Under the pieces are notes generated by a model that was not told where the DNA came from, did no database searches, and worked only from the letters and a program-made list of their open reading frames with translations. A program made the translations under genes and the position numbers. From contig CM072513.1 of NCBI GenBank assembly GCA_036898135.1, positions 82,886,799 through 82,950,798 on the forward strand: DNA of 64,000 nt. The letters are read 5' to 3'. The stretch comes from Oncomelania hupensis. Lineage: Eukaryota; Mollusca; Gastropoda; Littorinimorpha; Pomatiopsidae. This document shows, piece after piece, positions 45,496 through 55,844 of the stretch (its first letter is position 1; every line of letters begins with the position of its first letter).

Positions 45496-45557
45496 ATGGC
45501 TGACAAGACTTCAAACACAGGCTTTACAATGGCGGCTGTTTGGACAGGTGATGGCGT
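45496..45557 (+). CDS. candidate first coding exon, very weak
   Basis: The ATG has A at -3 and G at +4 and opens MADKTSNTGFTMAAVWTGDG. A donor-like GCGT|GTAAGT lies at 45558. ATGGCGGC (YY1-like) is inside. A SINE-B tail begins 13 bp further. No following exon was recognised. Confidence 0.2.
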
Positions 45558-45570
45558 GTAAGTGGATAAT

Positions 45571-45571
45571 C

Positions 45572-45638
<67 letters not shown>

Positions 45639-45800
45639 CAACTTACACATCTATTACTCAAACATAGGTGTTTGCAAGGAGATCGCTAATAGAAGACAGA
45701 AAGTAAATCGAAGTCTTATTTTTTAAATTTTAGATTGACCGCATCCAATACCATTATTGAGGAGTACCCGAAGAAAATCATCGGTGACCTGAAAATTCTG
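45571..45800 (-). mobile_element. SINE-B, internally deleted, (AAT)n tail
   Basis: (AAT)n at 45571-45637 is the minus-strand ATT tail. Minus then reads GACTTC...TTCTATTAGCGATCTCC-like and GGTATTGGATGCGGTCAATC. The segment with GATCGCCGC and GTATATAGCATCC is missing. Confidence 0.75.
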
Positions 45801-45926
45801 GTGCAATTATCAATTACTATGTACTGAAGACGCGCACCAAGGCCAGTCATGGAATACTGTAGTCTGGTGCAATCATCAATTACAATGTACTGAAGACGTG
45901 CACCCAGTCATGGAATGTACTGTTTT
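45798..45926. repeat. 65-bp tandem duplication
   Basis: CTGGTGCAATTATCAATTAC and CTGGTGCAATCATCAATTAC start units 65 bp apart; both continue to TGTACTGAAGACG and CAGTCATGGAAT. Confidence 0.88.
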
Positions 45927-45929
45927 GTA

Positions 45930-46300
45930 CTGTGGAAAAATAGACCCCTTTGTTGCGGACAGCGTGTGTAGGACTAACACACTGGCGCTGTGAAACGTTG
46001 GCTTGGTGTCACGCAGGTTCCAGTCTCAGCTGGGACGGACTGACAGCAGATTTTTTTCTCTCTGGAGTGGACTTTGTGTAATGATTCTTTAACAAAGAAG
46101 CCAGTCATTGTATTACAACGGCGAGTGACAGGCTCAAATACACACACGTAATTTAGGGTCAATCACGATCGCTTATTTTGACGGGGAGTTAGACAGTGCG
46201 CATCAAGCAGCAAGTTAGCGCCTTGAACTAGACCTTGAACAACTGTGTGAGCTGGGAAAGCCCTATCTAATACTGAACAGGGCGTATTTTACATGGCAGT
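45930..46300. other. SINE-like remnants, no gene
   Basis: GCAGGTTCCAGTCTCAGC near 46013 resembles a decayed B box, and CTGGAGTGGACTTTG near 46062 is shared with 27.57 kb. At 46205-46275 lies a SINE-A tail scrap (AGCGCCTTGAACTAGACC...GGAAAGCCCTATCTAATA). Confidence 0.45.
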
Positions 46301-46311
46301 GCTTTTGCTAT

Positions 46312-46880
46312 TTCATTTCATAATTGTTGCTTTAGGTCCAGCGGACTCTTCCGAGCCAAATCAGGACCGGACAACCCCCAATCCGCATAAAAGATCTGCT
46401 GAAACAACCCTAGTGGGAAAACTGAATGCCCTCCACCAGCCAGTCACTTTACAATAAAGACATCCCACGCAGGGGACGGCTGAGGCTTCACCCCAACTTA
46501 TCGAACCCCCGTTTACAAAAACAAAATAGAATACAAACATCATTATAAATTATCAACAAAACACATACATATAAAATGCCTACATTGCTAAATAATAACA
46601 TCATAGGAAGCCCTAGTGACCACCTGGCAGAAAGCGTCCAATATTCCCAAGCTGATCCAACAGACCTCATACACAAACAAGGAGTCTTGTCCCGGAAGCC
46701 AAGAAAAAAAGGTAGGAGACTGGTCTAGCGAAGAAGACGATAGTATAGCAGATTGATAGAACAGAGCAGGAATGAGAAAGAGCAAATGAGAAAGACAGCG
46801 ACAGTGGGAATTTAAAGCACTAAATTTCCAGAAAGTGTGGATACTATTTATACTGAAACCCCCGGCACCCCAACGGGGAA
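46312..46880 (-). mobile_element. element P copy 2 with 11-bp TSD
   Basis: Minus strand matches copy 1 from GGGGTGCCGGGGGTTTCAGT and TATAAATAGTATCC to CGGAAGAGTCCGCTGGACCT. The tail is AAATGAAATG-like. Flanks are GCTTTTGCTAT (46301-46311) and GCTTTTGGTAT (46881-46891). It is 569 bp; the difference from copy 1 is internal indels. Confidence 0.78.
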
Positions 46881-46904
46881 GCTTTTGGTATGGTGGGAAA
46901 TGGG

Positions 46905-47900
46905 AAGAAGCAACAATGGTGATCCGTCGGTCGGTTCGTTGAAGCCATATCTCAAGATCCATTGAACGGATTTTGACCAAACTTCATAGAAACATTAGGG
47001 ATCTTTCGGAAGCGGGTGAAAGTGAAAGTGAATGTGAATCGGGACTACTTATTGTTGTGACGTCAGCAATTTATGTGACGCTTTTACTTCCCGTGGTGAA
47101 AGGTCACGAAGTCTGCCTACCACAACGAATAAAACTTCGTGGAAATCAGGTTTTCCACGAACTAATGTTCGTGAGTACATTTTGGTTATTAAATCGTTTG
47201 TAAAATGTCCAAAAATGATTTGAATTTGTATATGGTACATTACTCAACCATTTTAGAAGTAATAATGGGGATCTAAACTCGGTCTCAGACTTAAAACGTA
47301 TTTTCCAACGAGCTACTGAAAAGAGTGCCCAAACCCTCATGCCGTCATTGCTGTCTAGAATCTATCTATTCTGTATCACCAATCAGCAGTCCAAAAACTG
47401 TTTTATGTGACAAAAATGAAACTCGAAGCTAGAATGTAAAATATCTTCAATGTTAGAGCCCTAATCCATCTTTAAAGTTCAACCTGATCGTTACATTCGT
47501 GTCAAATCATGATTTGTTAGAAGAAGCCTTACGTAGTCACTCGCGCAAAATCACAACGAAACTATGTGCTGGAATCGAAAGCGCACAGAAACACGTTCGT
47601 TTCGTTTCGTAACGCGGCGTAAGAATCAGCGGCGTGCCTCTCTTTGGACGAAACGAACACACAATCACTTTCACTTTCACCCGTTCCGAAAGACCCCTAT
47701 TACCTAGGTTAGTGGTTTGCCTGCCGTGTCATCAAGGGTCAAAGTCACTGGTGTCATTTTGTTTAAAAAACACGTTTTGCTCAATAGGGAGTTTTGGTGT
47801 ACCAGAACTTCACATCATGGACCATGTATCCTTCAGCTGCAGTCCGCTGGTCGGTCAGGTGGTCGGTGGGTCGCTCCGTCGCTCGGAATGTCACTTTTTT
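46905..47900 (+). repeat. DRX copy 3, interrupted by a DNA transposon
   Basis: Left part: GATCCGTCGGTCGGTTCGTT, GAAGCCATATCTCAAGATCC, ATTGAACGGATTTTGACC, AAACTTCATAGAAACATT. Right part resumes ATTACCTAGGTTAGTGGTTT, GTCAAAGTCACTGGTGTCAT, CACGTTTTGCTCAATAGGGA. Confidence 0.8.
46997..47698. mobile_element. non-autonomous DNA transposon (MITE), 702 bp, ~34-bp TIRs
   Basis: Left end AGGGATCTTTCGGAAGCGGG then TGAAAGTGAAAGTGA. The right end, reverse-complemented, is AGGGGTCTTTCGGAACGGGT then GAAAGTGAAAGTGA. DRX continues seamlessly across the site when one copy of ATT (or ATTA) is removed, so the target duplication is 3-4 bp. No transposase frame lies inside. The superfamily is not assigned; a Harbinger-type TTA duplication does not fit neatly. 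Confidence 0.85.
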
Positions 47901-48190
47901 TTGTTCAAAACACGCTGTTAGTCTTATCTCAACAATAACTAGATTGTCCATTTTGCTTGGTGAGGAGAAAAGCTAGTCAGAACATCGCCCACAAAATGAG
48001 CACTTTGGAAAATGCGGATTTTTCCGCTCTGTGCGTGACGTCAGTGTCTGGCAATACCTTTAAATGGCTTGCCATCTTGTTCTTTGATGTTCTGTCCAAG
48101 CCACAATTACTACCCTCTGTCCTGCTTTGCTCTCTTCCAATGGTGATATTTTAGCCATCCGTCACTAAGTTATCGTGACAATCCTCCTGT
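47901..48190. other. module shared with 43.8 kb; no gene
   Basis: GTGTCTGGCAATACCTTTAA then ATGGCTTGCCATCTTGTTC (48043-48083) is the reverse complement of the duplicated module at 43.8 kb. Confidence 0.6.
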
Positions 48191-48194
48191 GTTC

Positions 48195-48196
<2 letters not shown>

Positions 48197-48231
<35 letters not shown>

Positions 48232-48290
48232 TGTGGGTGTGTGTGTGTGGGTGTGTGTGTGTGTGTGTGTGTATGTGTGTGGGTATGGCT
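48197..48290. repeat. (GT)n microsatellite
   Basis: GT run with GGGTGT interruptions. Further GT runs at about 48562-48606 and 48670-48715. Confidence 0.96.
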
Positions 48291-48293
48291 AGG

Positions 48294-48558
48294 TAGAAAC
48301 GACGTTACTCTGACATACACTTGAAACTCTACGTACTTTCGTTTGACGGCCCCGTTATTTTGACGTCAAAATAGTGTTCCGTTAGGGTTAGGGCTGTGTT
48401 AGGCTTAGGGTTAGGTGAAGGGTTAGGGTTTGGGTTAGGTTTAGGGTTAGGGATAGCTTCAAAAAATGGCAAAATGTCAAAATAATGTCAAAATCGTGGT
48501 AAGTGTGTCAAAATAATGTATACAGAGTTTCATGACAGTCATCACAACGTTGTTTCTA
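48294..48558. repeat. inverted repeat enclosing a telomeric-type tract
   Basis: Left arm 48294-48375 (TAGAAACGACGTTACTCTGA, TTGAAACTCT, GTTATTTTGACGTCAAAATA) pairs imperfectly with the right arm 48465-48558 (AAATGTCAAAATAATGTC, AGAGTTTCATGAC, AACGTTGTTTCTA). Between them, 48381-48453 holds degenerate TTAGGG units. GT runs flank both sides. Confidence 0.75.
48381..48453. repeat. interstitial telomeric-type tract (TTAGGG)n
   Basis: GTTAGGGTTAGGG, then variants (GTTAGGCTTAGGG, GTTTGGGTTAGG) to 48453. Confidence 0.88.
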
Positions 48559-48600
48559 CGAAAATGTGTGTGTTTGTGTGTGTGCGTGTGTGGGTGTGTG

Positions 48601-48660
48601 TGTGGGCATGTAGAAACGACGTTCTGATGACACACACATGAAACTCCACACATGCCCACA
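48601..48660. other. palindrome-ended segment
   Basis: TGTGGGCATGT (48601-48611) and ACATGCCCACA (48650-48660) are perfect 11-bp inverted repeats. Inside is a third copy of the TAGAAACGACGTTCTGATGA ... ATGAAACTC module. Confidence 0.85.
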
Positions 48661-48675
48661 TGGTTTCTCTGTGTG

Positions 48676-48707
<32 letters not shown>

Positions 48708-48715
48708 TTTGTGTT

Positions 48716-49612
48716 TTGGCTTTCTTCATGCGGGTGAAATTCTGAAGGCTTTCTTAGAGAAAGCACTACATGCGCAGCGCAACGCTTCCCATGTCAAGGG
48801 AAAGTAGGATCCTCTAGCTCTATCCTGTCCTAAATTCAGTTATCCAGCCAATAACGCCCTCATGCTGTCTTCCTAACGTGAAATGGTACACTATACAAGA
48901 AGACCTGAGACCCGATTGGAGTTTTATAAGAATCATTACCTAGTTTACATTGTTTTACAGTTAATGAATGAATTACTGAACAGATTAATGAATGCAGAAA
49001 TGAATTCAAGAATGAAAGCTGGCAAATAGCATTAAACAATTGATTTTCTGAAATCACTGAATGCGGTCTACAGACTGAAGCACACGAAGTCCAAGACTAA
49101 ATTTAACTGAGGATTTAAGAGGTCTTTTGTTGCTGTTTATTGACGCTTGTTCTTGTTTACTGCGCTTTAGATCTTGGCTTAAAAAGCAATCCCTGGATGC
49201 CTTAAGCGTCGCGGTTTCATAAATCGTGCTCGTTATATTCTCATTCCGTGATAGCGGCTGCCTTGTCTGTCTGGAAGAAGAAGACAGAGGCAGGAGTGTC
49301 TAACAGTGAGCACTGTGCCAACAATTAAGGGATATTTTAGTTGTTAAGACTCCACGCACAGCTAACGTCGCTAGCGATAATGCCAAGTCCTCCGCCTTCT
49401 GCACCACTCCAAAATCTAAATCACGGGCTGTTCGCAAGCCCCTATATATACTGTAGACATAGTGTTCATTGCCTCTTGTCGCTGAGTGACAGCTCTATTT
49501 AGTTCCTGAAATCAACCTCACTGCCAGGAAAGTCAAGGTTTGGAGTACTGGTTATCATTCGGTCACCTTGTAGCAAACAACGTATTTGAGATGCACCAAC
49601 AAAAACATCATT
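48716..49612. other. no recognised feature
   Basis: Nothing recognised. Confidence 0.45.
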
Positions 49613-49877
49613 AAACATTACGCCCTAAGATCACGCATCACAGATCTTTCTCTATTAAACATTACGCCCTAAGATCACGCATCACAGATCTTTTTCTATT
49701 AAACATTACGCCGTAAGATCACGCATCACAGATCTTTCTCTATTAAACATTACGCCGTAAGATCACGCATCACAGATCTTTCTCTATTAAACATTACGCC
49801 GTAAGATCACGCATCACAGATCTTTCTCTATTAAACATTACGCCCTAACATCACGCATCACAGATCTTTCTCTATTT
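49613..49877. repeat. 44-bp minisatellite, 6 copies
   Basis: Unit AAACATTACGCCGTAAGATC followed by ACGCATCACAGATCTTTCTC. A 24-bp duplication (GGAAAACATTACATGACGGA) follows at about 49900. Confidence 0.95.
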
Positions 49878-51800
49878 CACAGTGAGTGTTGCCTCACCGG
49901 AAAACATTACATGACGGACAAAGGAAAACATTACATGACGGACAAAAGAAAACTCTTTTCAACGTACTATTTTGATTTTAATGAATACATTGACGTAACC
50001 TCTTCCACCTGCTATGAACTTATTTGTTGTAATGGATCTTCATGTAATGTAACCTATGTAATATTGTGCGAGCTGGTGTGTGTGTGAGTGGGTGTGTGTG
50101 TGTGTGCGGGTGTGTGTGTGTGTGTGTGTGAGCGGGTATGTGTGTGATTACATGTATATGCACGCGAGGGTACAAATGTTGTGTATCTGGTATGTCTGTT
50201 AAAACGAAGAGCTGAATACTATATTGTAATAACGCAATTGGGTGTGTGTGGGTGTGGATGTTTTTTTTTTCCTTAATGTTATGTTACTATTCCATTGCTG
50301 TCACTGTGTTTATTAAATCCACTATGAAATCCTGTCTAGTCTTGCAAACCGACAATCCACATTTTTCTTTTTGAGAAATAAAGAATGCATTGACTTGACT
50401 TGACTTGACATTAATTTGCGTATGTGCCTATTAATGACATCTAAGTTGAATCTAAAACTATCACCGCTGGGAAAGTGTGTATAGTGGGCACAGCTGTTAG
50501 TTGACTTAGTAAGGAAAAGACGCATAATATTCAAAGTGTAGTGGTCAGTTAAATATAACAAATATACAATTTCTAAGGTAAACTGATTGTTACCCCCGCA
50601 AAAAAAAAAAATCTTTTATACCCTGACCCTTTGAAGGTTTAATGAAAAGGTTGAGTCTACTTTCACAATAAACTGAGTTGGCAATTGTTATTGCTGCATC
50701 ATTATATTCAATGAAGAACACCGTAATTAATATTTTTATTAAACTCATATGGAAACGTGGCTAACTTTGTGGGTGGCGCGTCACTTTGGTGGAGAAAGCG
50801 GGGCGATCAAGAAGGTCACAGAGAGTCTGCGCTGTTTGGCTGTTGTGCTCGGCCCTGTGCTCGGCCCCACTGTACTGGGTTCCTCAGCGGTGAGCATTAT
50901 CGTACTCAGGCTCCACCCGCAGCGGCTTTTGCCTTTTACCTATCTCAATTTAGTGACCACTAAACCTTGGCTTAAAATGGATCGTGAATGAAAGGATGTG
51001 TTGTGTTGTTAGCGATCGCTATGATGATGCTAATGATGCTGCTGCTGCTACTGCTACTTGATAATGATGATGAGGAGGAGGAGGAGAAGGAGGGGAAGGA
51101 GGAGGAGGATAGGGATGCGGTGCCCCAGGCGATTAAAGTTGGCTTGTGAATAACACGTTTGGTGGAGCTTGTGCTGGCTCCTACAAGTATGTATGCCTCT
51201 AGTTTAGTATCAATTATCCTACATTTCTTGTAGTCCATTATTAGTTTTCATTGAAAGGAAGACGCAATTTGAAGGTCTACATGATTCACAAGGAGTGAGT
51301 CACATAGTTCAATAGATTTGGCAAATATTCTTTTCTTTTTTTTAAAGTAGTATTTAATTTAAAAACAAAAACAAAACCAAACAACACGTTGAACTGAACG
51401 TACAAAGGGACGACTGTTGTGATTAAAATGCATACCTTAGTACTTTCAAACAAACTCAAAGAACAAATAAATGTTTAATTGAGTCATTTTCTGTTGGTAC
51501 GTGACTCAAAGATTATAGGTAGTCCTTGCTTGAGCCTGAATTTCTCTATACAGCAGACCCCTCACCTCTGTGACCTTAAGGTTGGTCTTGTGAAGTGCGC
51601 AGAGCATCACGGGAACATGGCGATGAGACACGCTTTGATCACACACCTCTAATCGCCTTGTTGGGCCGGATACTGCAACTTGTTGCGCCTCGGTTTTACA
51701 GTCGACCCTACAGTGAGATCACATCAATCCCCATCATGTCACCATCACCTCACCCACCCTTCCCACCCACCTCCCCTATACTCTGTACCTCACGCCCTCC
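49878..51800. other. no confident gene; GT run and triplet-rich patch
   Basis: GT-rich run at about 50077-50150. GC-richer patch 50750-50940 with two overlapping open frames but no recognised product. GAG-rich patch at 51068-51110. Near 51605 GCATCACGGGAACATGGCGA resembles a ZNF143-like plus YY1-like pair in reverse, unsupported by a gene. Confidence 0.4.
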
Positions 51801-51827
51801 GCACCACTAAACTCTCTCTCTTCTTGC

Positions 51828-51996
51828 TTTACCTTCTTCTTCTTCTTCTCCTTCTTCTCCTCCTCCTCCTCCTCCTCCTTCTTCTTCTTCTTCTTTTACT
51901 TCTTCTTCTTCTTCTCCTCCTTTCTCTGTATTTTTGTCTGTCTCTCTCTCTGCGTCTGTCTCAGCCTCTGTCTGTCTCTGTCTCTGTCTCTGTCTG

Positions 51997-52082
<86 letters not shown>
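51828..52082. repeat. (TTC)n, (TCC)n, (TCTGTC)n and (TC)n block
   Basis: Successive pyrimidine triplet, hexamer and dinucleotide runs ending in pure TC at about 52016-52081. Confidence 0.96.
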
Positions 52083-52085
<3 letters not shown>

Positions 52086-52394
52086 GGTGCTTTCCTGACG
52101 ATATGACTTTGTTTTGTTAGCGTTGTCACTCACTATTGCACAATGTGCCCTTTCTCTTGTCGTCAGCGTCTTCTTCTTCCCCTTTCAGACAAAGTAAGGG
52201 CCTGGGCGGGACAGCACCCTCAACACAAGAACCGTGTTGCATCAATTCTTTAAATAGACTTCCTGCAGACGACACTCTGGCACCATGTGACCCCCTTTCA
52301 CCTCTGACCTCCTCCGCCCCAGTTAAAAAAAAGTCAAGAAACCAACAAGCGCCCGAACTGGATAATGTAATGACGAAAAATGATAGTAAACGTT

Positions 52395-52492
52395 TTTATG
52401 TAGCGCTTTTCCAGCTCAAGTGCTGCTCAAGGCGCGGGCCCATACAGGATCTAACTCAAGCCACCCGAGGCGCCCAGCGCCCACCCGTAATT
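52395..52492 (-). mobile_element. SINE-A 3' part
   Basis: Plus reads TTTTATGTAGCGCTTTTCCA, GTGCTGCTCAAGGCGCGGGC, CATACAGGATCTAACTCAAG. Confidence 0.8.
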
Positions 52493-52667
52493 ATGGTCGT
52501 CCTTCCGTTGAGAAGTTAACCAGCTTGATGGGTTTTGATTTGGAGTACGCGATTCATGAGTTCGTAGATGGCGGACGGTTGTATGACTGCGGTCTACTGT
52601 GGGGCAGAAATGTTTGATCGTTCTTTTTATGTAACGCGCTTGTAGCTTTCTTGCCAGGGAACTAGCG

Positions 52668-52778
52668 TGATTTTTCAATGAGATAAATTATTATGATTAT
52701 TATTATGATTATTATTATGATTATTATTTGATTATTATTTTTTTCTTTCTTCTTCTTCTTCTTCTTCTTCTTCTTCGA
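52668..52778. repeat. (TTATGA)n and (TTC)n microsatellite
   Basis: TTATTATGA-type repeats then a TTC run just before a tRNA-like SINE head. Confidence 0.93.
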
Positions 52779-52779
52779 G

Positions 52780-53135
52780 CGAGCGTTGTGGCCAAGTGGG
52801 CTAAGGCGGGACTAACTTGCCTTGTCCACAGGCCAGAAACCAATGGCGCCTGACAGGTGTGGGTTCGATCCTGCATCGGGGCGTTATGTTTCTCCGAATA
52901 TTATTTACTTTCGACTCGGGCAACGTCTCGGGGGTTTTCTCCGGGTACTCCAAAAAATTTCAAAAAAAAATTCAAAAATTTAAAGAATTTCTAAATTTAA
53001 AAAAATCACAACTAATGTTAGGTAGGTTGTGTTTGGGCGCGCCACAGGCTGCGACTACGCCTTCCCCAGGGGAGGCGGCCCAGAATTTCCCGATAAAAAG
53101 GGACAATAAAGCATTAAAATCTAAAATCTTAAAAT
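52780..53135 (+). mobile_element. tRNA-headed SINE, chimeric with SINE-B front
   Basis: A box TGGCCAAGTGGGCTAAGGCG (near 52790) and B box GGTTCGATCC (52862-52871) are class-II tRNA-like. The front part has CGGGGGTTTTCTCCGGGTAC, as in SINE-B. The 3' part (GCCACAGGCTGCGACTACGC, CCCGATAAAAAGGGACAATA) is unlike the SINE-B end at 6 and 40 kb. It ends in A-rich sequence. Confidence 0.7.
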
Positions 53136-53159
53136 CTAAAAAAAAAAAAAATCTTAAAA

Positions 53160-53165
53160 TTTCTT

Positions 53166-53234
<69 letters not shown>
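53160..53234. repeat. (TTC)n(TTA)n microsatellite
   Basis: Triplet run switching from TTC to TTA/ATT. Confidence 0.97.
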
Positions 53235-54095
53235 TAATGAAACAAAAATATTTTATTAGTATCATTTTTGTTTGAGTTTGATTTGTGTAGAAGTTTTTAA
53301 AGAAAACTCCGCCTGTAGCGGCTGTTAGGTTCTTTGTGTTTAATACATAAATGTAAAGTTTCTGACATAGCCGTCTGATAAGTATTAATCCATAAAGGTA
53401 AAGTTTGTAATCTAGCATTCTGATAAGTATATGCTAACGAGTGTAAACACGTTTTTCTTACCACACGGACTGTATCATTGACATCACTTTTCTGTGGGCC
53501 AGCTAATATCCTGCTCGGGTTTAAAGTGTGGGGTTTTTTTCCACGCAAGTTGGCGACTACTGTGTGTATAATTATGTACACAGTAAGCTGTAGAGTTATT
53601 TCTTCAAACCTCTTGAGGCGTGTTTACTCGTTTTTTTTTCTCACCACGTGGAGGCTATGTTTACATCACGGCTAAAAATAGAATGCCGTATTTGAAATGG
53701 TGTCAGACAGAGAGCGTGTGAAAGTTTTGCTTTAGTGGAAAACAGATATCTCAGTCACGCTAATGAATACTTTGACCCCCATGTTTAGGAAGGGGGGGGG
53801 GGAGAGGGGAGTGAAAGAGGTTTGAAGGGGTCGAGCGTGGAGTCAGAAGGGTAGAGGGGAAGTTTCATCCCAACGCAATTGACATGTCTAATCACTCGTC
53901 TGGTTAACTAATAGAAGCAAATCAACACTGTTTTGTTTTAAATTGTATAGACAAGACATCGAAAGACATTCATCAAAGTTCTCAGTGAAACAGTTGTCAT
54001 CTACATTAAAACCAAAGCGGCAAGCTATTTCAAATGCTTTCTCTCTCTGTATCTCTGTCTCTGTCTCTATATCTCTGTCTCTCTCCCTCCCTCTC
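53235..54095. other. no gene seen
   Basis: Includes a short duplication around 53350-53415 (ATAAATGTAAAGTTTCTGAC / ATAAAGGTAAAGTTTGTAAT) and a G run near 53793. Confidence 0.45.
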
Positions 54096-54099
54096 CGTT

Positions 54100-54335
54100 T
54101 TAGGGATACTGAGCAAAATGTGTTTAGCAACAAAATGAATCCAGCGACCTTGACCCTTGCGACAGAGTTATTATAATGGCAGGAGGAGCAGACCACTAAC
54201 CTGGGTAATGTTTCTGTGACCTTTGGTCAAAATCCGCTCAGTGCTTCTTGAGATATGGCTTCTAACAGACCAACGGACCGACAGACCAACAGATCGACCT
54301 TTGGCCTAGTCTGAATTCCCCTGACTATTTCAAAG
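54100..54335 (-). repeat. DRX copy 4
   Basis: Minus reads GTCTGTCGGTCCGTTGGTCT, GAAGCCATATCTCAAGAAGC, GAGCGGATTTTGACCAAAGG, ACATTACCCAGGTTAGTGGT, AAGGGTCAAGGTCGCTGGAT, ACACATTTTGCTCAGTATCC. Confidence 0.8.
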
Positions 54336-54339
54336 TACT

Positions 54340-55454
54340 TTCAGATATGTCTGGAAATACAAACACAACGAATAAAAGATCGTAAAATACCAAGTCTACA
54401 CGTCTAGACATTTTAAATAATATTTATGTGAAATTTCTGTACGATGGGTTGGGAGAAGGAGGGGGTGGGGGGTGCATATTTCTGTTGGATATGAAAACAT
54501 TACTGTCATTCAGATAATTAACGTAGGTGTATTAACATCTGGATGATAAATTAATACAAAATGAAAGCGAGAGATTGGTAGAACATTATATTTAAACAGT
54601 GCCTACTATGCACATTGAATACATTTATAAATGAGTGTTAAAATTAGTCCCCTTCTTCATGGACCATTCAATGAGTTAGCTATATTTCCACAATCAATAA
54701 ACCTATTATAATGTATTAGGAGTAATATTATGAAGCTGTATTGCAATGCATGCACAGTGAAACCAATGGCACTGCTAGTCTCTCATAATAACATTTGTTA
54801 ACTGTTTTTGGAGCTTCAAGCCTCTTAGGACACATAACCATTTTATTGCATGTCATTCTCTCTCTCTCTCCCCCTCTCCCTCCTCATCTCACGCTCTCTC
54901 GCTCTCTACCCTCCGTCTCTCTCTCTCTCTCCCTCTCTCTCGCTCGTTCGCTCGCTTGCTCGCTCGGAGTCTATGAATGAAGTCAGCAAGAAATTCTTTT
55001 CACGTATTTTTGCCTGTGGACAAGTTCTTCCCACGGTGCAGATGGAGACATTAGTAATAATTTCTATTTTAGTGGCTGAGTACTCTTTTATCTTTGAAGT
55101 TGTGGCGCGACGTTTAGGCATATGTTCTTTTATGTTTACTTAGCGCTGTCCTTTTAAATAGATCAGTCGGCTGATCACTGATAAGGTATTATCAATATCA
55201 GATCAATTACCTGACTTATGTTTTGTTATTTCTTCCCTGTACTCTTTCCTACTCTCACAAGAAATTGGACTTGACATTTTCGCTGTTGCTAGACTTGAAT
55301 GGAGCAGATTCAACATAAAAGCAAATAATATCTTTTAATGCAGCCGTGTGGTATTATTTGACTGAATATTTACCTACAGTTATCCTCCAGTTATACGCTA
55401 TATAAAATTTGGAAACTAATTGCTGCGGGAAGGACCGGAAGTTTCTTGTTACCC
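54340..55454. other. no gene; CT-rich patch near 54860-54965
   Basis: AT-rich with a TC-rich segment ending in (CGCT)n-like sequence. Nothing recognised as coding. Confidence 0.45.
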
Positions 55455-55463
55455 TTTTGTTTG

Positions 55464-55513
55464 GGGAGGTGGGGGGTGGGGGGGGGGGGGCGGGGGGGGG
55501 GGGGTGGGGGCGG
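55464..55513. repeat. poly-G tract with G-quadruplex potential
   Basis: Almost uninterrupted G for about 50 bases with occasional T, C or A. Confidence 0.95.
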
Positions 55514-55741
55514 TTTTGAACTTCTGTGCATGCACGTGTGATTGAAAACGTCTCTGTCTGTCTCTGTCTGTCTGTATGTATGTATGTATGTCTCTCTCTA
55601 TGTAGCTCCTCCCTTCCTCAGCATCCCCGTCCACCCCTGCCCTTAAGACCAAAGAAGACCGGCGGAGCCTCTTTCTTTTAACTTTAACTGTATCTTTACG
55701 GCTTCTATCGCAAACTTGCCATCCACGCCAATGTGACGCTT

Positions 55742-55772
<31 letters not shown>

Positions 55773-55844
55773 TTCCTCAGCACATTGATTTCATCCTGCA
55801 ACCCTATGCTCCTGCATCCACCCCGTGTCTTTCCGCCATCCCCA

